Source: Mastigias papua (taxonomy: Eukaryota > Cnidaria > Scyphozoa > Rhizostomeae > Mastigiidae). From it: a stretch of 64,000 bases of DNA. The notes under the pieces were generated by a model. That model ran no database searches. It was not told the DNA's origin and worked only from the letters and a program-made list of their open reading frames with translations. Every line of letters starts with the position of its first letter. Positions within the stretch are counted from its first letter, which is position 1. Below, one piece after another: positions 27,463 through 38,510 of the stretch. A program made the position numbers and the translations under genes. The DNA lies in NCBI GenBank assembly GCA_964019165.1, contig OZ025273.1, forward strand, positions 11,917,279 to 11,981,278. The letters run 5' to 3'.

Positions 27463-30400
27463 CTGTTGAAAAAGATATCTCATTGTAAATCCTTCTTGCA
27501 ATCCGAACTTTGAGATAATCCGAACTCATCCCTATTAGATGATTGGTCACAATGCAATACACATTGCAAAGGTAAACATTGTGAGATATTATCATAAAAA
27601 TGTAGGCCCAGGAGTTCGGATTTCAGATTTCTCATGCGATCTCATTGTTTCCAGTTCATATACAAACATTTTGCGATGTGCGAACGTTCGAATGTGGAAT
27701 AGGATCATTAACTTGAAACTTTCTATTCCTATTTTCAAATGTCCAATTAGTGTATTGACTATTTGATATGATTCATGCCTTCTAATTTAATCTATTTCCA
27801 AGATGCAGTATATTAATTTGAATGCTAATTTTTCGTCTTGCTCGTATTAGCTGAATTTACTAACAGTCAGTAATGAAGATGTTTTGACATTATTTTGGTG
27901 ACGGGGAACAGTTTGCATGATTCAACATAAATAGTAATTTTCTTTTATTTGTGTAGTAAAAGCAAAGCCTGCTTGGTATAATCATAAGTCCACCTATGCT
28001 TTGTATTTGTCAAACTTTTATTGTAGGGCCAAGATCACAAGCATTATTTCTAGATACTAAGCACTATTTATACTATTTAGCCTTAAAATAATTATGCGTA
28101 CATGTGTTTTGACAGGTTCACTTCATTAGTGGTAAGATATTTTTACTGTCATTGAAGAAGTTGCTCAAAATGGAATGAAGAATAATAAAATATCTTTCCA
28201 AAGGTTATCAACCTGTACCAGTTAACTCACGGGATCTCCCAGAGGAATTTAATACTTTAGTGATTTTTCACTTTGTGGAAAGTAAATTTATGATCCTCTG
28301 CAAAATTACCTGAGAGTGTTTTCTGGTAACGAGTGATTACTTCCGTGAGCCTGTCCAATAGTACTGTATGTAATGGCTTCATGGTTCCTAAGGCTGCCAG
28401 GATATTGTATAGGACTTTTTGCCTTTTGCACTGAAAAGTAAAAAGTGCGGGAACCAGCATAATGCAATTTGGAATTGTTCGTTATCAGATTATTTGCAAC
28501 AATGAAAACGAGGCTATTGAAGTATCCTTATATTCGATAAGTATAAGCTTTAGAACTCTGATATGCAAAACTATTTATCAATGTTTAATTATAACTAGAA
28601 TAGGCATCAAAATATTACGTAAGTCGGACAATTACGGTGAATTTGCATCGCGTTGATGTTAATTGTGTGATGAGCTCATCCCCAAGTTGAACACACAGAC
28701 GAATAATATCTTTGTTTATGCAAAGTAGTTTTGACGTACAGATTCCTAAAAAAGCAAGTGACTCATTTACAAACGAATCTTTCTGCAGGAATTCTGGTAT
28801 GGTTAAATGAAATCTTAAATGCGACAAAGCAATTCAATAACATTCAAGCATTTAGGAAACTGAAAAGAACGATTATTTTCAATCAACTTTTGATTTTAAT
28901 TTCTTGAGTAAATAATAGCACAAACCAGTAGGACAGCATTACGTGTACAGCGCTCTTCGATAGGGAGAACTTTTTACCCATATCTTGATTATATCTTGGG
29001 CAGCGAGCTTAATAGCTCAGCCATTGCTTACTGAGTATTAGTCTCATTCTGTGGATGCGATTTGTAGAAGTTTCTGCGAAACACTTAATTTTTTGTGGCT
29101 TTGTATGTATCAATAATAAACAGTGCAGTTGGTACTGAATACAAACCTTTAATTATGGATGCAAATTGACTCAAGTGTATTGTTGAGGCTTCGTCAATTC
29201 TCTTTTTCTGAACAGATACGAGCAATCCTATTTGGAAATATGAGAGCATAGGTAAGTTTGATCAAGCAATTTTTATGATAATATCCAAGGCTAAAAGGAA
29301 ACGACTGATATTTCAACATTGCATCAAGATACTGAACCGCATGGCCAACTTTGTAACAAGCAATAACAGTCTTTTATCCATATATCTAATACACTGCTGC
29401 AATGATGAATCTAAGAGAGGAATGGGGGTCCGAGCCACCCCTTTTCCCCAATTTCCTAAACTATGATCCGCTAGATTTTGTCAAGGACTTTATGAAATTA
29501 GTGAGGGTGGGGGCAAAATACCGTTCCGTTTACCATAGATAATGTAAATGAAATATTAGAGAATGGTATTTCAACAAGTGCGTTTCCTTGCATTTGCGAG
29601 AGTTTGAAGGGCATGGGTCACAAAAACTTTCTAGAGATACTCCTCTAGGCCTCCACAACTTGTACCTCCCAGGTTACGCATCTACTCTGCCATCTGCCAG
29701 GATCATTAGTATATAAATTTGAGATGGAGAAGGGTTGAGTGTGAGTAATGGCTGTAGCATGTTAGCTAAAAACTACCCTTGTAATTGGTACATTGCTAGT
29801 CTCTTCATTGAACTCAAACTTGAATTTCCCCAAAAAATTATGGTATTTTCGTTGTGACATTCAATGTAGTATCAATAACATTAGTAAACCTTCAACTTTA
29901 GCTGTCTTTAATTTGTTTGATTGTTTTCTTTACCAAATATGATAATTTCAAACTTAGAATTTCATATGGCAGTCTCAAGCAATAACCCATCAAAAGCTAG
30001 TCTCAACCGCATTGGTTCCCATTTCTATGACACTCTTTTGTATATAGAGTATACAGTCATATGCTCATGTGTCTTCAGAATATATTCTTTGGGAATATCA
30101 TTACCTTTGAGTATTCCAGTCAGTGAGACAACAACTGTATCATTGGGACAAAGTTCCCACGATTTCCATTGAAATTTCATTGCTATTACTGAAAAGTTGA
30201 GTTGAATAAGTGATTAATGTTGTTCATGTCCTCTTTTGTACAGATGTTTATAGAATTAAGAAATGTTACCATGAATAGCTGGGTAAAGAAAATATAAATG
30301 TACAATAACACATGTCTATGTTTGCAGAAAAACTTAGGGATTTGCAAAGTCAATAATTATCCAATTTGGTCAGTGAGGAAACTGTCAACTGGCAGCTTGG

Positions 30401-30953
30401 CAAATGATACATGAAGTAATATAGATTACCATTTGTCATGAAATTCAAGCTAGTTGTAATGCCATCAAGATGATCTGTTTCTTTAACATTAAGTCTTGTT
30501 GGTGAATTCGAACACTCAACTGGTACTGAAACATGCACAAACAAACCAATGTCAAGTCAAGCATGTTCCCTATGTATAGCTATGGTCATTTTTCACGAGT
30601 ACGATATGCAATGAAATTGTATAAGAGAAGACATATACTAATGCTACGAAATGCTAATATTTCAGGGCCGTTAATGTGGGTAGCCTGGTATAGTTTATCC
30701 ACGAAAATAAATCCTCTTTTGTCCCAGGAATGGGTGAACATTTGTAAAGGTACAATGTCTTATCTCTACGTTCAATGCTGCTTGGATTGTTTATTCTATA
30801 TTGTATTATTTTATATTTTTAAGTTAGCTATTCTTCTATAGAATGCTTACCCTCCCACTCATCACAACGGTCTTTATTTTGCAAATCATATTTAATCTGC
30901 AGGAGTACGTTCTGTTGTTTCAGTGCCAACAATTCTCTCTGTAATTCATCTGC
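27343..30953 (-). CDS. Candidate multi-exon gene, product not recognised (minus strand)
   Basis: Six open segments on the minus strand have plausible acceptors and donors: 30953-30851 (phase 0 to 1), 30525-30430 (1 to 1), 30188-30105 (1 to 1), 28782-28636 (0 to 0), 28430-28310 (0 to 1) and 27462-27343 (1 to 1). Adjacent pieces agree in phase wherever no exon seems missing between them. The first encodes a coiled coil (ADELQRELLALKQQNVLLQI). The later ones look like helical repeat protein (LAFLGICTSKLLCINKDIIR and VLYNILAALGTMKPLHTVLL), perhaps armadillo/HEAT-like. I do not recognise the family. Exons are missing between 28782 and 30105, and the 5' and 3' ends are unknown; the last segment could instead run on to a stop at 27233. 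The GTATTG donor there is weak. No transcript support is available. Confidence 0.4.
28310..28430 (-). CDS. Candidate exon, helical segment (unknown minus-strand gene)
   Basis: Strong acceptor (TTTTTACTTTTCAG), donor TCAG|GTAATT, phase 0 to 1, containing VLYNILAALGTMKPLHTVLL and DRLTEVITRYQ. The phase 0 start agrees with the end of the segment at 28636. Confidence 0.45.
28636..28782 (-). CDS. Candidate exon, helical segment (unknown minus-strand gene)
   Basis: Acceptor AATTCCTGCAG, donor ACC|GTAATT, 49 codons exactly (phase 0 to 0), containing LAFLGICTSKLLCINKDIIR and LGDELITQL. Confidence 0.42.
30105..30188 (-). CDS. Candidate exon (unknown minus-strand gene)
   Basis: Acceptor CAACTTTTCAG, donor AAAG|GTAATG, phase 1 to 1, containing AMKFQWKSWELCPNDTVVVS. 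Confidence 0.42.
30430..30525 (-). CDS. Candidate exon (unknown minus-strand gene)
   Basis: Acceptor GTGCATGTTTCAG, donor ATG|GTAATC, phase 1 to 1, 32 residues starting PVECSNSPTRLNVKETDHLD. Confidence 0.42.
30851..30953 (-). CDS. Candidate exon, coiled coil (unknown minus-strand gene)
   Basis: Acceptor TTTTGTCTGGAGCAG, donor G|GTAAGC. It encodes 34 residues with heptad-like Leu spacing, ending QNKDRCDEWE, phase 0 to 1. Its donor phase matches the acceptor phase of the next segment. Confidence 0.45.
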
Positions 30954-33120
30954 CTGCTCCAGACAAAAGTTCAGTATTACCAATCGGCATAAAATGGCTC
31001 TTCAAATACATATATATATATATATATATATATCATCATTATTTGGAAATTCGACGCATGTTACTCAGGAAAAGCTTTTAGTACAAATATGCAGTTAAAT
31101 ACGGTTTTCCAATTTCTTGCTCTCAACTTTCATGAAGTTTTGCAAATTTAGAAAATAGCTCTTCTACGAAAGTTTCAAACTGCAGTTTAAGCTTGTCACT
31201 ATTAGCGTCCTCTTACCGGTAACTTTCCTTAATACCATCGAAATTTGCTCATTCAATGCCTTCTGTATCATCGCCTCCTCCTAAAATCCTCAAAACTAAA
31301 TTCATGTAATGTCATCTTTCTTAGCTAAAAGTTGTCTATGTCACTATTAGTCAGAGCTTTTGTAATAATTATATTCCCCTAGTCAGACATAGAGACAAGA
31401 TAACAGTAAAGCTATATCCAAGTGTACAGGCCTTTTTCTGGAATCCATCAGTCCTTCTTCGTAGATTGTGAGCCACTAATGTGGTAAACATCTTTGCAGT
31501 GACACCTTCAGGTGTATTTTTGACAAGAACCAATGCCTTAATATATAGGAACAGATTGTTAATTAGCATTTTTTGCAAGAAGCTGCTTATTGACGGTTAA
31601 ATACTACTTCTAACACAGGCTCTACACAAAAGACAGCTTTAATATGCTTTCATTCAATGTGGATTCCACTGAAAGGTGAACAGATAGGGCTTGTCTTTAA
31701 GAAGAGTCTGCTTAGCTTAGACTGTACTTTAGAAGTAATCAACGAAGCCTTCAGAATATAGGAATAGGAGAAATAAACTGAAGTATTCTAGGCTAGCGAG
31801 GTAACATGTGTCTAGGTTTCTATCTCCTTATCCTCTGAATCCTGTCTTTTAAACTAGCATTTTTTATTGCTCAAGTAAGATTAAGTTCGATATATATGCT
31901 CAAGTAAGATTAAGTTCTATAAAAACAGGTTTCTACGACATCTGTATTCAGGGAGACAAAATGTCTCGATTTCAAATAGGCATGCTGCACTTATCTGATA
32001 AAGTAAGGCCTGTTGCATGACATTTCTAGCAATCTTTGCAAAATGCTGGTATTTGTGCAAAGCATTACTATATGGATGATATAGTAGTTCAAGTTTAATA
32101 AATTACTTATTATCTCTTGCGTAAATGCACCCATCTTGAACTTGAAGCACCATAACACAGATATATGGCATGCAGATATCTTGATTCTGTTGTACGACAA
32201 ACTGTTAACCTTTTTCAGTGACGAAACGAGTGTTGTAAGAGTGTCTGAGAGTTTCTGCTTGTATAAATGGCAACCCTTTTAGGACATAGGGCATTGTTTC
32301 TTTTGATTGCAGTCCATGTAGCCCATGCCAGATATGTGAGGGGGAGAAATGTCTTTTCTTCAATGTGCTAGTAAGATATAGTTTTGCCTCTACCATTGGT
32401 GTACATGCAGGTAGTACCAAAAGAAAGACGGTTTAGCTTTTTCCTTTGTCGTTTTAAATCTTCAAATTTCCATGAAACTAGGTTCATTTCTTTTTTATAA
32501 TAACAATTTTATGAAATCAACAGCCTCAAAATTTTAGGGAAATTAAGAACAAATTAAGAACAAATTAAGAACAAATCTAGGCTGAAGTACTATCGTAAAA
32601 TGTATTTTTGCACAAAGATGCATGCACTGCCCAATAATATATTAACATAAAATTTCATTCCTCGTAAAAATAATACCTGTTTCATAGGCATCTAATTTTT
32701 CTTGCATATTATCTAATGTCTAAATTGTCTACACCCCACAAATTTAAGAACAAATATTATGAACAATTCAGCCTGAAAAATTTAGAAAAAATTAAGAACA
32801 GCGAGTCTATACCTCAATTTTACTGGTTCTTATAATAAAAAGAGTGCAGAGCAGCCAGTTTCCCCATCTTAGCATGAAGGTCAATGATGGAAACTGCTTC
32901 ATTCTATTATGCAAAAGGGCCTCTTTCGACGTTCTGGAGGGCGTTACTTTGACATATTTTTATGGGGGCAGGCCCCCAGACCCCCATATTGCATCAGAAA
33001 GCCTATGAAAAACCACTATTTTGGTATATACTTATAGATAACATGTAATGCTCCCCCCCCGAGGGATTCTAACTTGACTTCTACATCTTTGCCCTCCCCC
33101 AATCTGGTTCAGCTGTCTAA
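30954..33120. other. No firm gene; short TA run and tandem scraps
   Basis: A 26-bp TA run lies at about 31010-31035. Minus-strand pieces near 31290-31110 (EEAMIQKALNEQISMVLRKV, then in another frame DKLKLQFETFVEELFSKFAK) look like coiled coil belonging to the candidate gene, but a 1-base frame conflict prevents an exon call. TTAAGAACAAA is repeated three times in tandem at 32540-32577. The G-rich GGGGGCAGGCCCCCAGACCC near 32965 looks like transposon debris. Confidence 0.4.
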
Positions 33121-33129
33121 AGGGCCTGG

Positions 33130-35535
33130 CTTTACGATAGTCGATAAAGCGGATTTATAATGCCTTATTGTATTCTCTGTACTTTCTATTATGAGTTTCC
33201 AGTTCATAATTTGGTTTCTTGTGCCCTTCTCAGATATGAAGCCAGCCTGTTATTCCACCAGTTCTTCCTTTAATTTTACTTTCATTCTCTCTGCCATTAT
33301 TTTTAAAATTATTTTGCTAGCATGACATATAAGTGCAATGGCTCTATTGCTTTCACATTTCATTGTATCTCTTTTCTTGGGAATAGTAACAAATACAGAT
33401 GCCAGCCAATCTTCTGGCAAATCACACTGGTTCCATATTTTGATGCAAAGTTTGTACATTACTTTGATTGCACTCTCACCTGGCATTTTCAATAATTCTG
33501 CTAGAATTTCATCATATCCCGGACGTTTGTTGCTTTTGAAACTGTTTAGTGCTTTTTCCACTTCAGCAAACAAAGGTGGTGGTTCATGGACCATGGACTT
33601 AATTTCTATTGGACATTCACTGTTACGATTTGGCTTTTCATACAATTTTTCACAGTAATCTTTCCGTCTATTTAAAACATCGGTACTATCAGTTAACACA
33701 TTACTGGAATCATGTTTCACAATCTCGAGTCTTAGATTGAAGCGCCTTGTTATGTTTTTAAAAGCCTTATACAAACCTCTCGTTGCAGTCTGCTTTAAAT
33801 TATGCTCAATTTCTTCACACTGTTTGATGATATTTTGTTCTTTGTCATGTCTTAATGCTTTCTGAATTTTTCTATTGTATTTTTGATGTTTTTCCTGCAT
33901 ATCCCTGCTACCCAGTCCGTTTGCTTTAAGTATTCTCCGTTCTTCTATTAAATCATAGGTTTCGGAAGTTATTCATGTCTGCTTACGTTTTTTTAGTTTT
34001 GGTATGAGGTCTTTAGCTACTTCTATTGTAGCGACTTTCATATTTGTCCACAATTCATTTGGTGTTTTCTCTTCGTCCAATCTCGCTAGGAGTTAAAATC
34101 TGTTCGAGAGTTGTACTGAATACTCATTAGGAATAGCGGTCAGGTTAAACCTGATATAACTTTGTTGTTGCATATTCCTCTTTAGACGCAGTTTGAAATT
34201 CATCACAAGCAACTGAAGGTCACTATTGCAATCCGCTCCAGGATAAGCACACGTATTTTTCACACTGCTTCGCCATCTCTGTGGCACAATAATATAATCA
34301 ATTTGGTTTTTAGTACGGTGGTCCGGTGAGATCCAAGTATAAAGTCTTCCGGGATGGTGCTGAAATAATGTATTTGTGACAATGAGATTATTAATTGTAC
34401 AGGACTCCAGAAGTCTCTGACCTTGCTCGTTTTGCTCTCCTAATCCATATTTACCATGCGTTGCACTTGCATAAGCCATTCTTCCAACTTTTGCATTTGC
34501 ATCTCCTACTATGACCTAGACATCTCTGTTTGGTATCAAATCTATTGTTTCTTGAAAGATATCATAAAATGTTTCTACCTCCACTATTGTTGCATCAGAT
34601 GTTAGTGAATAGAACTGGACAACGATGACATTGTAAGGATGTGCCTTCAGTCTAACCGTTATGATTCTATCGTTTACTGGGTGGTATCCGAGAACTGTTT
34701 TGCTAGCAAACTTGTTCATAATAATTCCAACACCATGATTATAACCTTCGTCATGTTCTTTTCCGCTATAGATAACTTTACAACCATCTGCATTTGCAAA
34801 AGAGCCTCTGCCTGTCCAATGGACTTCAGCTAGACCTAAAACTGAGATGTTATGTCTTTCCATCTCTTTTGCAGACAATGTTTAATTTACCAATACGTAT
34901 TAATCTTCTCACATTCCATGTTGCTATTTTGATGCTGTTATGTAGACTCATGCCATCCTTTCGGGTCCAAACATCAGCATTCAGACACCCTGGCGGGTTG
35001 AGGCCAAATGCTTCATCATGAGTCCATACACTCTGATTCCGTACTTAGTTGGCACTAATCTCTTCCTCAGTAGCGTGATAGGTGTCAAATTCTGACCTGA
35101 TGGGCCCACCTGTAGTCACCATAGCACTAGTACTGTCATTTAGACTCATGTGGTATGCCATGTTCTGGAGCAAAATTAATGATGGTAGAGGCTTCAACTT
35201 TCTTTCCATCATCGCAGTGTCCTGCTAATTAAGATGTGTTGCCCTTACTATTCCTCTGGTCGCTCCAGAGTTTGCTAAGCGCATAAGAACTTGGCCATTG
35301 TCATTTGTGTGATCATCTGCCAAAGTATCTGATCCACACTGCTGCTTCCCAGTGTTTAGCTAGTTACCCATAGCAGGGAGGCTTTTAGCAGGTGCTAGGT
35401 CTTGCCCAAGGGCCACCTGTAAGCTAGCAGAAGGAAATGGTGCCCAACACCCCCATTCATAGGCCGATATGCCTATGCTGCCGCCTTAGGACCCATTATG
35501 GTGGAGCCTTTTGGCAAACATGTACTAGATCAAGG
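33130..35535 (-). pseudogene. RTE-type LINE with endonuclease and N-terminal RT, 3' part missing
   Basis: Reading right to left, a non-coding 5' region (35535-35000) precedes IKIATWNVRRLIRIGKLNIV (near 34930). The endonuclease then continues with ISVLGLAEVHWTGRGSF, GVGIIMNKFASKTVLGYHPV and a stop before VGDANAKVGR (catalytic Asp/Asn region), then HRTKNQIDYIIVPQRW. The RT N-terminus follows: EVEKALNSFKSNKRPGYDEI, ESNRAIALICHASKIILKIM and the start of QAGF near 33245. Homology then ends, before the catalytic YADD box. This endonuclease type (called craniofacial development protein 2-like in databases) is characteristic of RTE LINEs. One in-frame stop near 34516 and several frameshifts are present. 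LINEs normally lose the 5' end, so loss of the 3' half implies later deletion or replacement. Confidence 0.85.
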
Positions 35536-35538
35536 GCA

Positions 35539-38061
35539 TTGCAATAGACCCTTTTCACAATGACGTAGGAGGGCTCGACCTCTGGCGAAAACGAGGCAGG
35601 TGATGTTCCAGATTCATCGCCGACAATGCTCAGTACGGGGAAAAGAGCTACTCATTCATTTCTGCGATTGTTCTGCTTAAGATACGGTCAAAAATGGACA
35701 ATAACATGGATTCCATGTTAAATCAGGCTCCAGAGAATAAATGTAGATCACTCGGATGGCAATGTAACGTATATTCGTGCTATAACACACTTTGCAAAAC
35801 CGATGCTTCGCCATCGGGCCTAAGTTTGTTTAGGTATTCACAGGCGAATCGAGCCAAGATTCGTTGGCGCAATTTTAGTAAAACAGTAGATAGAATGGAT
35901 GATTTTTTTTCATTATAAAAATACTGTGCCTACCTTCGAGGGAAACTTTTTACGGATGGGAATATCAAACACGGTCGAACATGCGGCGACTCACTCGAGG
36001 ACCTTTGCCACCCTCGCATCTGTACACTTTTGAGGCTAATAAGATCAGGCCGTCTCACAAGCGAACAAAACGCGTCTTTCCTAGCTACATTTGCTTCGAC
36101 ATCGGCTTTAGTTTTGAAAATTATATTTTCCTTCAGATTCCATCAGTGCATCAGAAACAGAATCTCATTCCTATACTGTTCTCCTGAGCATGACCAACGT
36201 GATTTCATTAGATTTTGTCCACTTTATTAATCGCTCTCACACAAGCAAAAGAGCTCCCGTAGTCTGTGTTATCTTTGACACAATAAATTCTTGACCTGGT
36301 GATGACACTTCTTGTAGATATACACTCATCAGGTTGATAAGTTTGGAAAAGCACAAATAACTTGATGAATTCATTAATGGTAACAAATACAGGGTAACCA
36401 AGAACAAGAATAATTATTGATAGCACTGAAATTGTCACTCAAATGGTCTCAATATTAACACTATCATTTTGTAGAGCACTTAGTAGGCATCTTACCTCTG
36501 TAGTGTATAGTCCACCCCACAATAATATACTGATATTGGAATTTAGAAACTAATTTTATAAGTATACCTAATGTCATTAACTGTTGGAGACTGTATAAAG
36601 AATGGCTAAAAAGTAGCTACAAGGTCACATGCATAGTACAGTTGTAGTGACATCTGGCTGTTAAATGAGAGCTACATCAAGAATGAAGTAGCTTGTAGTA
36701 TGGCCAATAGCCCATAGAATTGAGGAAGTTTTAGAGAAACACCAGGAGGACAGACATCTGCAATGTCAAATCATCTAGCAGTCATTGCCTTAGTAGTACC
36801 TTGCTCAGGAATGCTCAGAATACCATACTTTTGTGCTAGTTCTCTATCAAACTCTCTACCAATTCTAAGTTTTGAGGTATAGATAATGCAACAATTGGTG
36901 AGATGCTGATTTAAGTGTTGCTATGTTAGTTAGGTTTAAGGGATGGTGGAAGTTCAATGAAAATTTCAGTGTCAAGCTGTTAGTATTTTTGCTGGGTATT
37001 CCATGAATTGCTCTGGCATATCTGCTCTGAAACATTATTGCTAGGGAATGGAAACAGAGGAAGTTCATCAAATGAGCATTAGCTCTACCTATAAAATTTT
37101 TTAATTTTTTAATAGTGTTTATGCCATTTATTTTCGCATATCCAGATAGGAGGGGGGGGGGTAAGGGGGAGACAAAGGAGAGACAAAAATGAGTCACTAA
37201 ATGATCCAGACAGAGGGAAGGCAAAAATGCAGTTTACAAGTTAATCATAGCATGCTCTTTGTCAACAGAGCAGAGTGTATATCTACAAGAAGTGTCATCA
37301 CCAGGTCAAGAATTCATTGAGTCAAAGATAACACAGACTACGGGAGCTCTTTTGCTTGTGTGAGAGCGATTAATAAAGTGGACAAAATCTAATGAAATCA
37401 CGTTGGTCATGCTCAGGAGAACAGTATAGGAATGAGATTCTGTTTCTGATGCACTGATGGAATCTGAAGGAAAATATAATTTTCAAAACTAAAGCCGATG
37501 TCGAAGCAAATGTAGCTAGGAAAGACGCGTTTTGTTCGCTTGTGAGACGGCCTGATCTTATTAGCCTCAAAAGTGTACAGATGCGAGGGTGGCAAAGGTC
37601 CTCGAGTGAGTCGCCGCATGTTCGACCGTGTTTGATATTCCCATCCGTAAAAAGTTTCCCTCGAAGGTAGGCACAGTATTTTTATAATGAAAAAAAATCA
37701 TCCATTCTATCTACTGTTTTACTAAAATTGCGCCAACGAATCTTGGCTCGATTCGCCTGTGAATACCTAAACAAACTTAGGCCCGATGGCGAAGCATCGG
37801 TTTTGCAAAGTGTGTTATAGCACGAATATACGTTACATTGCCATCCGAGTGATCTACATTTATTCTCTGGAGCCTGATTTAACATGGAATCCATGTTATT
37901 GTCCATTTTTGACCGTATCTTAAGCAGAACAATCGCAGAAATGAATGAGTAGCTCTTTTCCCCGTACTGAGCATTGTCGGCGATGAATCTGGAACATCAC
38001 CTGCCTCGTTTTCGCCAGAGGTCGAGCCCTCCTACGTCATTGTGAAAAGGGTCTATTGCAA
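35539..38061. mobile_element. Foldback/long-TIR element with 789-bp near-identical arms
   Basis: 35539-36327 and 37273-38061 are inverted copies of equal length (789 bp). I saw only two mismatches (in the ATCTTTGACWCAATRAATTC region near 36280/37320). Three ORFs (74, 68 and 66 codons) recur identically on opposite strands for this reason and have no recognisable domain. The 945-bp centre (36328-37272) has no recognisable transposase. The ends read TTGCAATAGACCCTTTTCAC. TTGCAA is itself palindromic, so it may be either part of the TIR or a 6-bp target duplication around TAGACCC ends. The high arm identity implies recent formation or gene conversion. Confidence 0.8.
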
Positions 38062-38229
38062 AACTTCTATTGTCTTGGGCTACAGCCCAGGACTACCCGG
38101 CCCCCTTGATCTGCTACTGTGACCTTTTGTGTGGTGGAAAAATCATTATAAAGTTTTCTCCAAGCACTCATTAGTTATTGCACTAAAGTAACAAAAAATA
38201 ATACATGTCCTGTGTAGTGGCATGTGAAT

Positions 38230-38510
38230 CGAAGGTAAGAAAGGTAAAGCTGAATCCTATATACGACTCCGTACGTTGAAGAGTGCCTGTTTGATAGGAT
38301 ACTTTTCCTGGGCTGTCGTCATAGTGAAGTAGGGTGGCCAGTTCCTTTCCTCGCTGCCTTTAATTTCCCCAGTATTGCAACCAGGTATCCATTTGCTGCT
38401 GGGTGGACAGTTTGGGAATGTCCCAACTAAAATCCGAGGGTTCGGCTTGAACCATTAAATGTTCCGCTATGCAGTCAAGCGTTCTAACCACTTAGTCACT
38501 CGCCCCGTGT
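38230..38510 (-). repeat. tRNA-derived SINE
   Basis: On the minus strand the head reads GGCGAGTGACTAAGTGGTTA then GAACGC, an RNA polymerase III A box. About 45 bases on comes GGTTCAAGCC, a B box (plus coordinates 38444-38453). A non-tRNA body follows towards 38230. Spacing and boxes suit a tRNA-derived SINE; the tRNA cloverleaf itself is degenerate, so this is not a tRNA gene. Confidence 0.6.

Noticed and set aside
35694..36230. Three small ORFs found identically on the opposite strand at 37370-37906
   Set aside because: Duplication is explained by the inverted repeat; the peptides have no recognisable domain.
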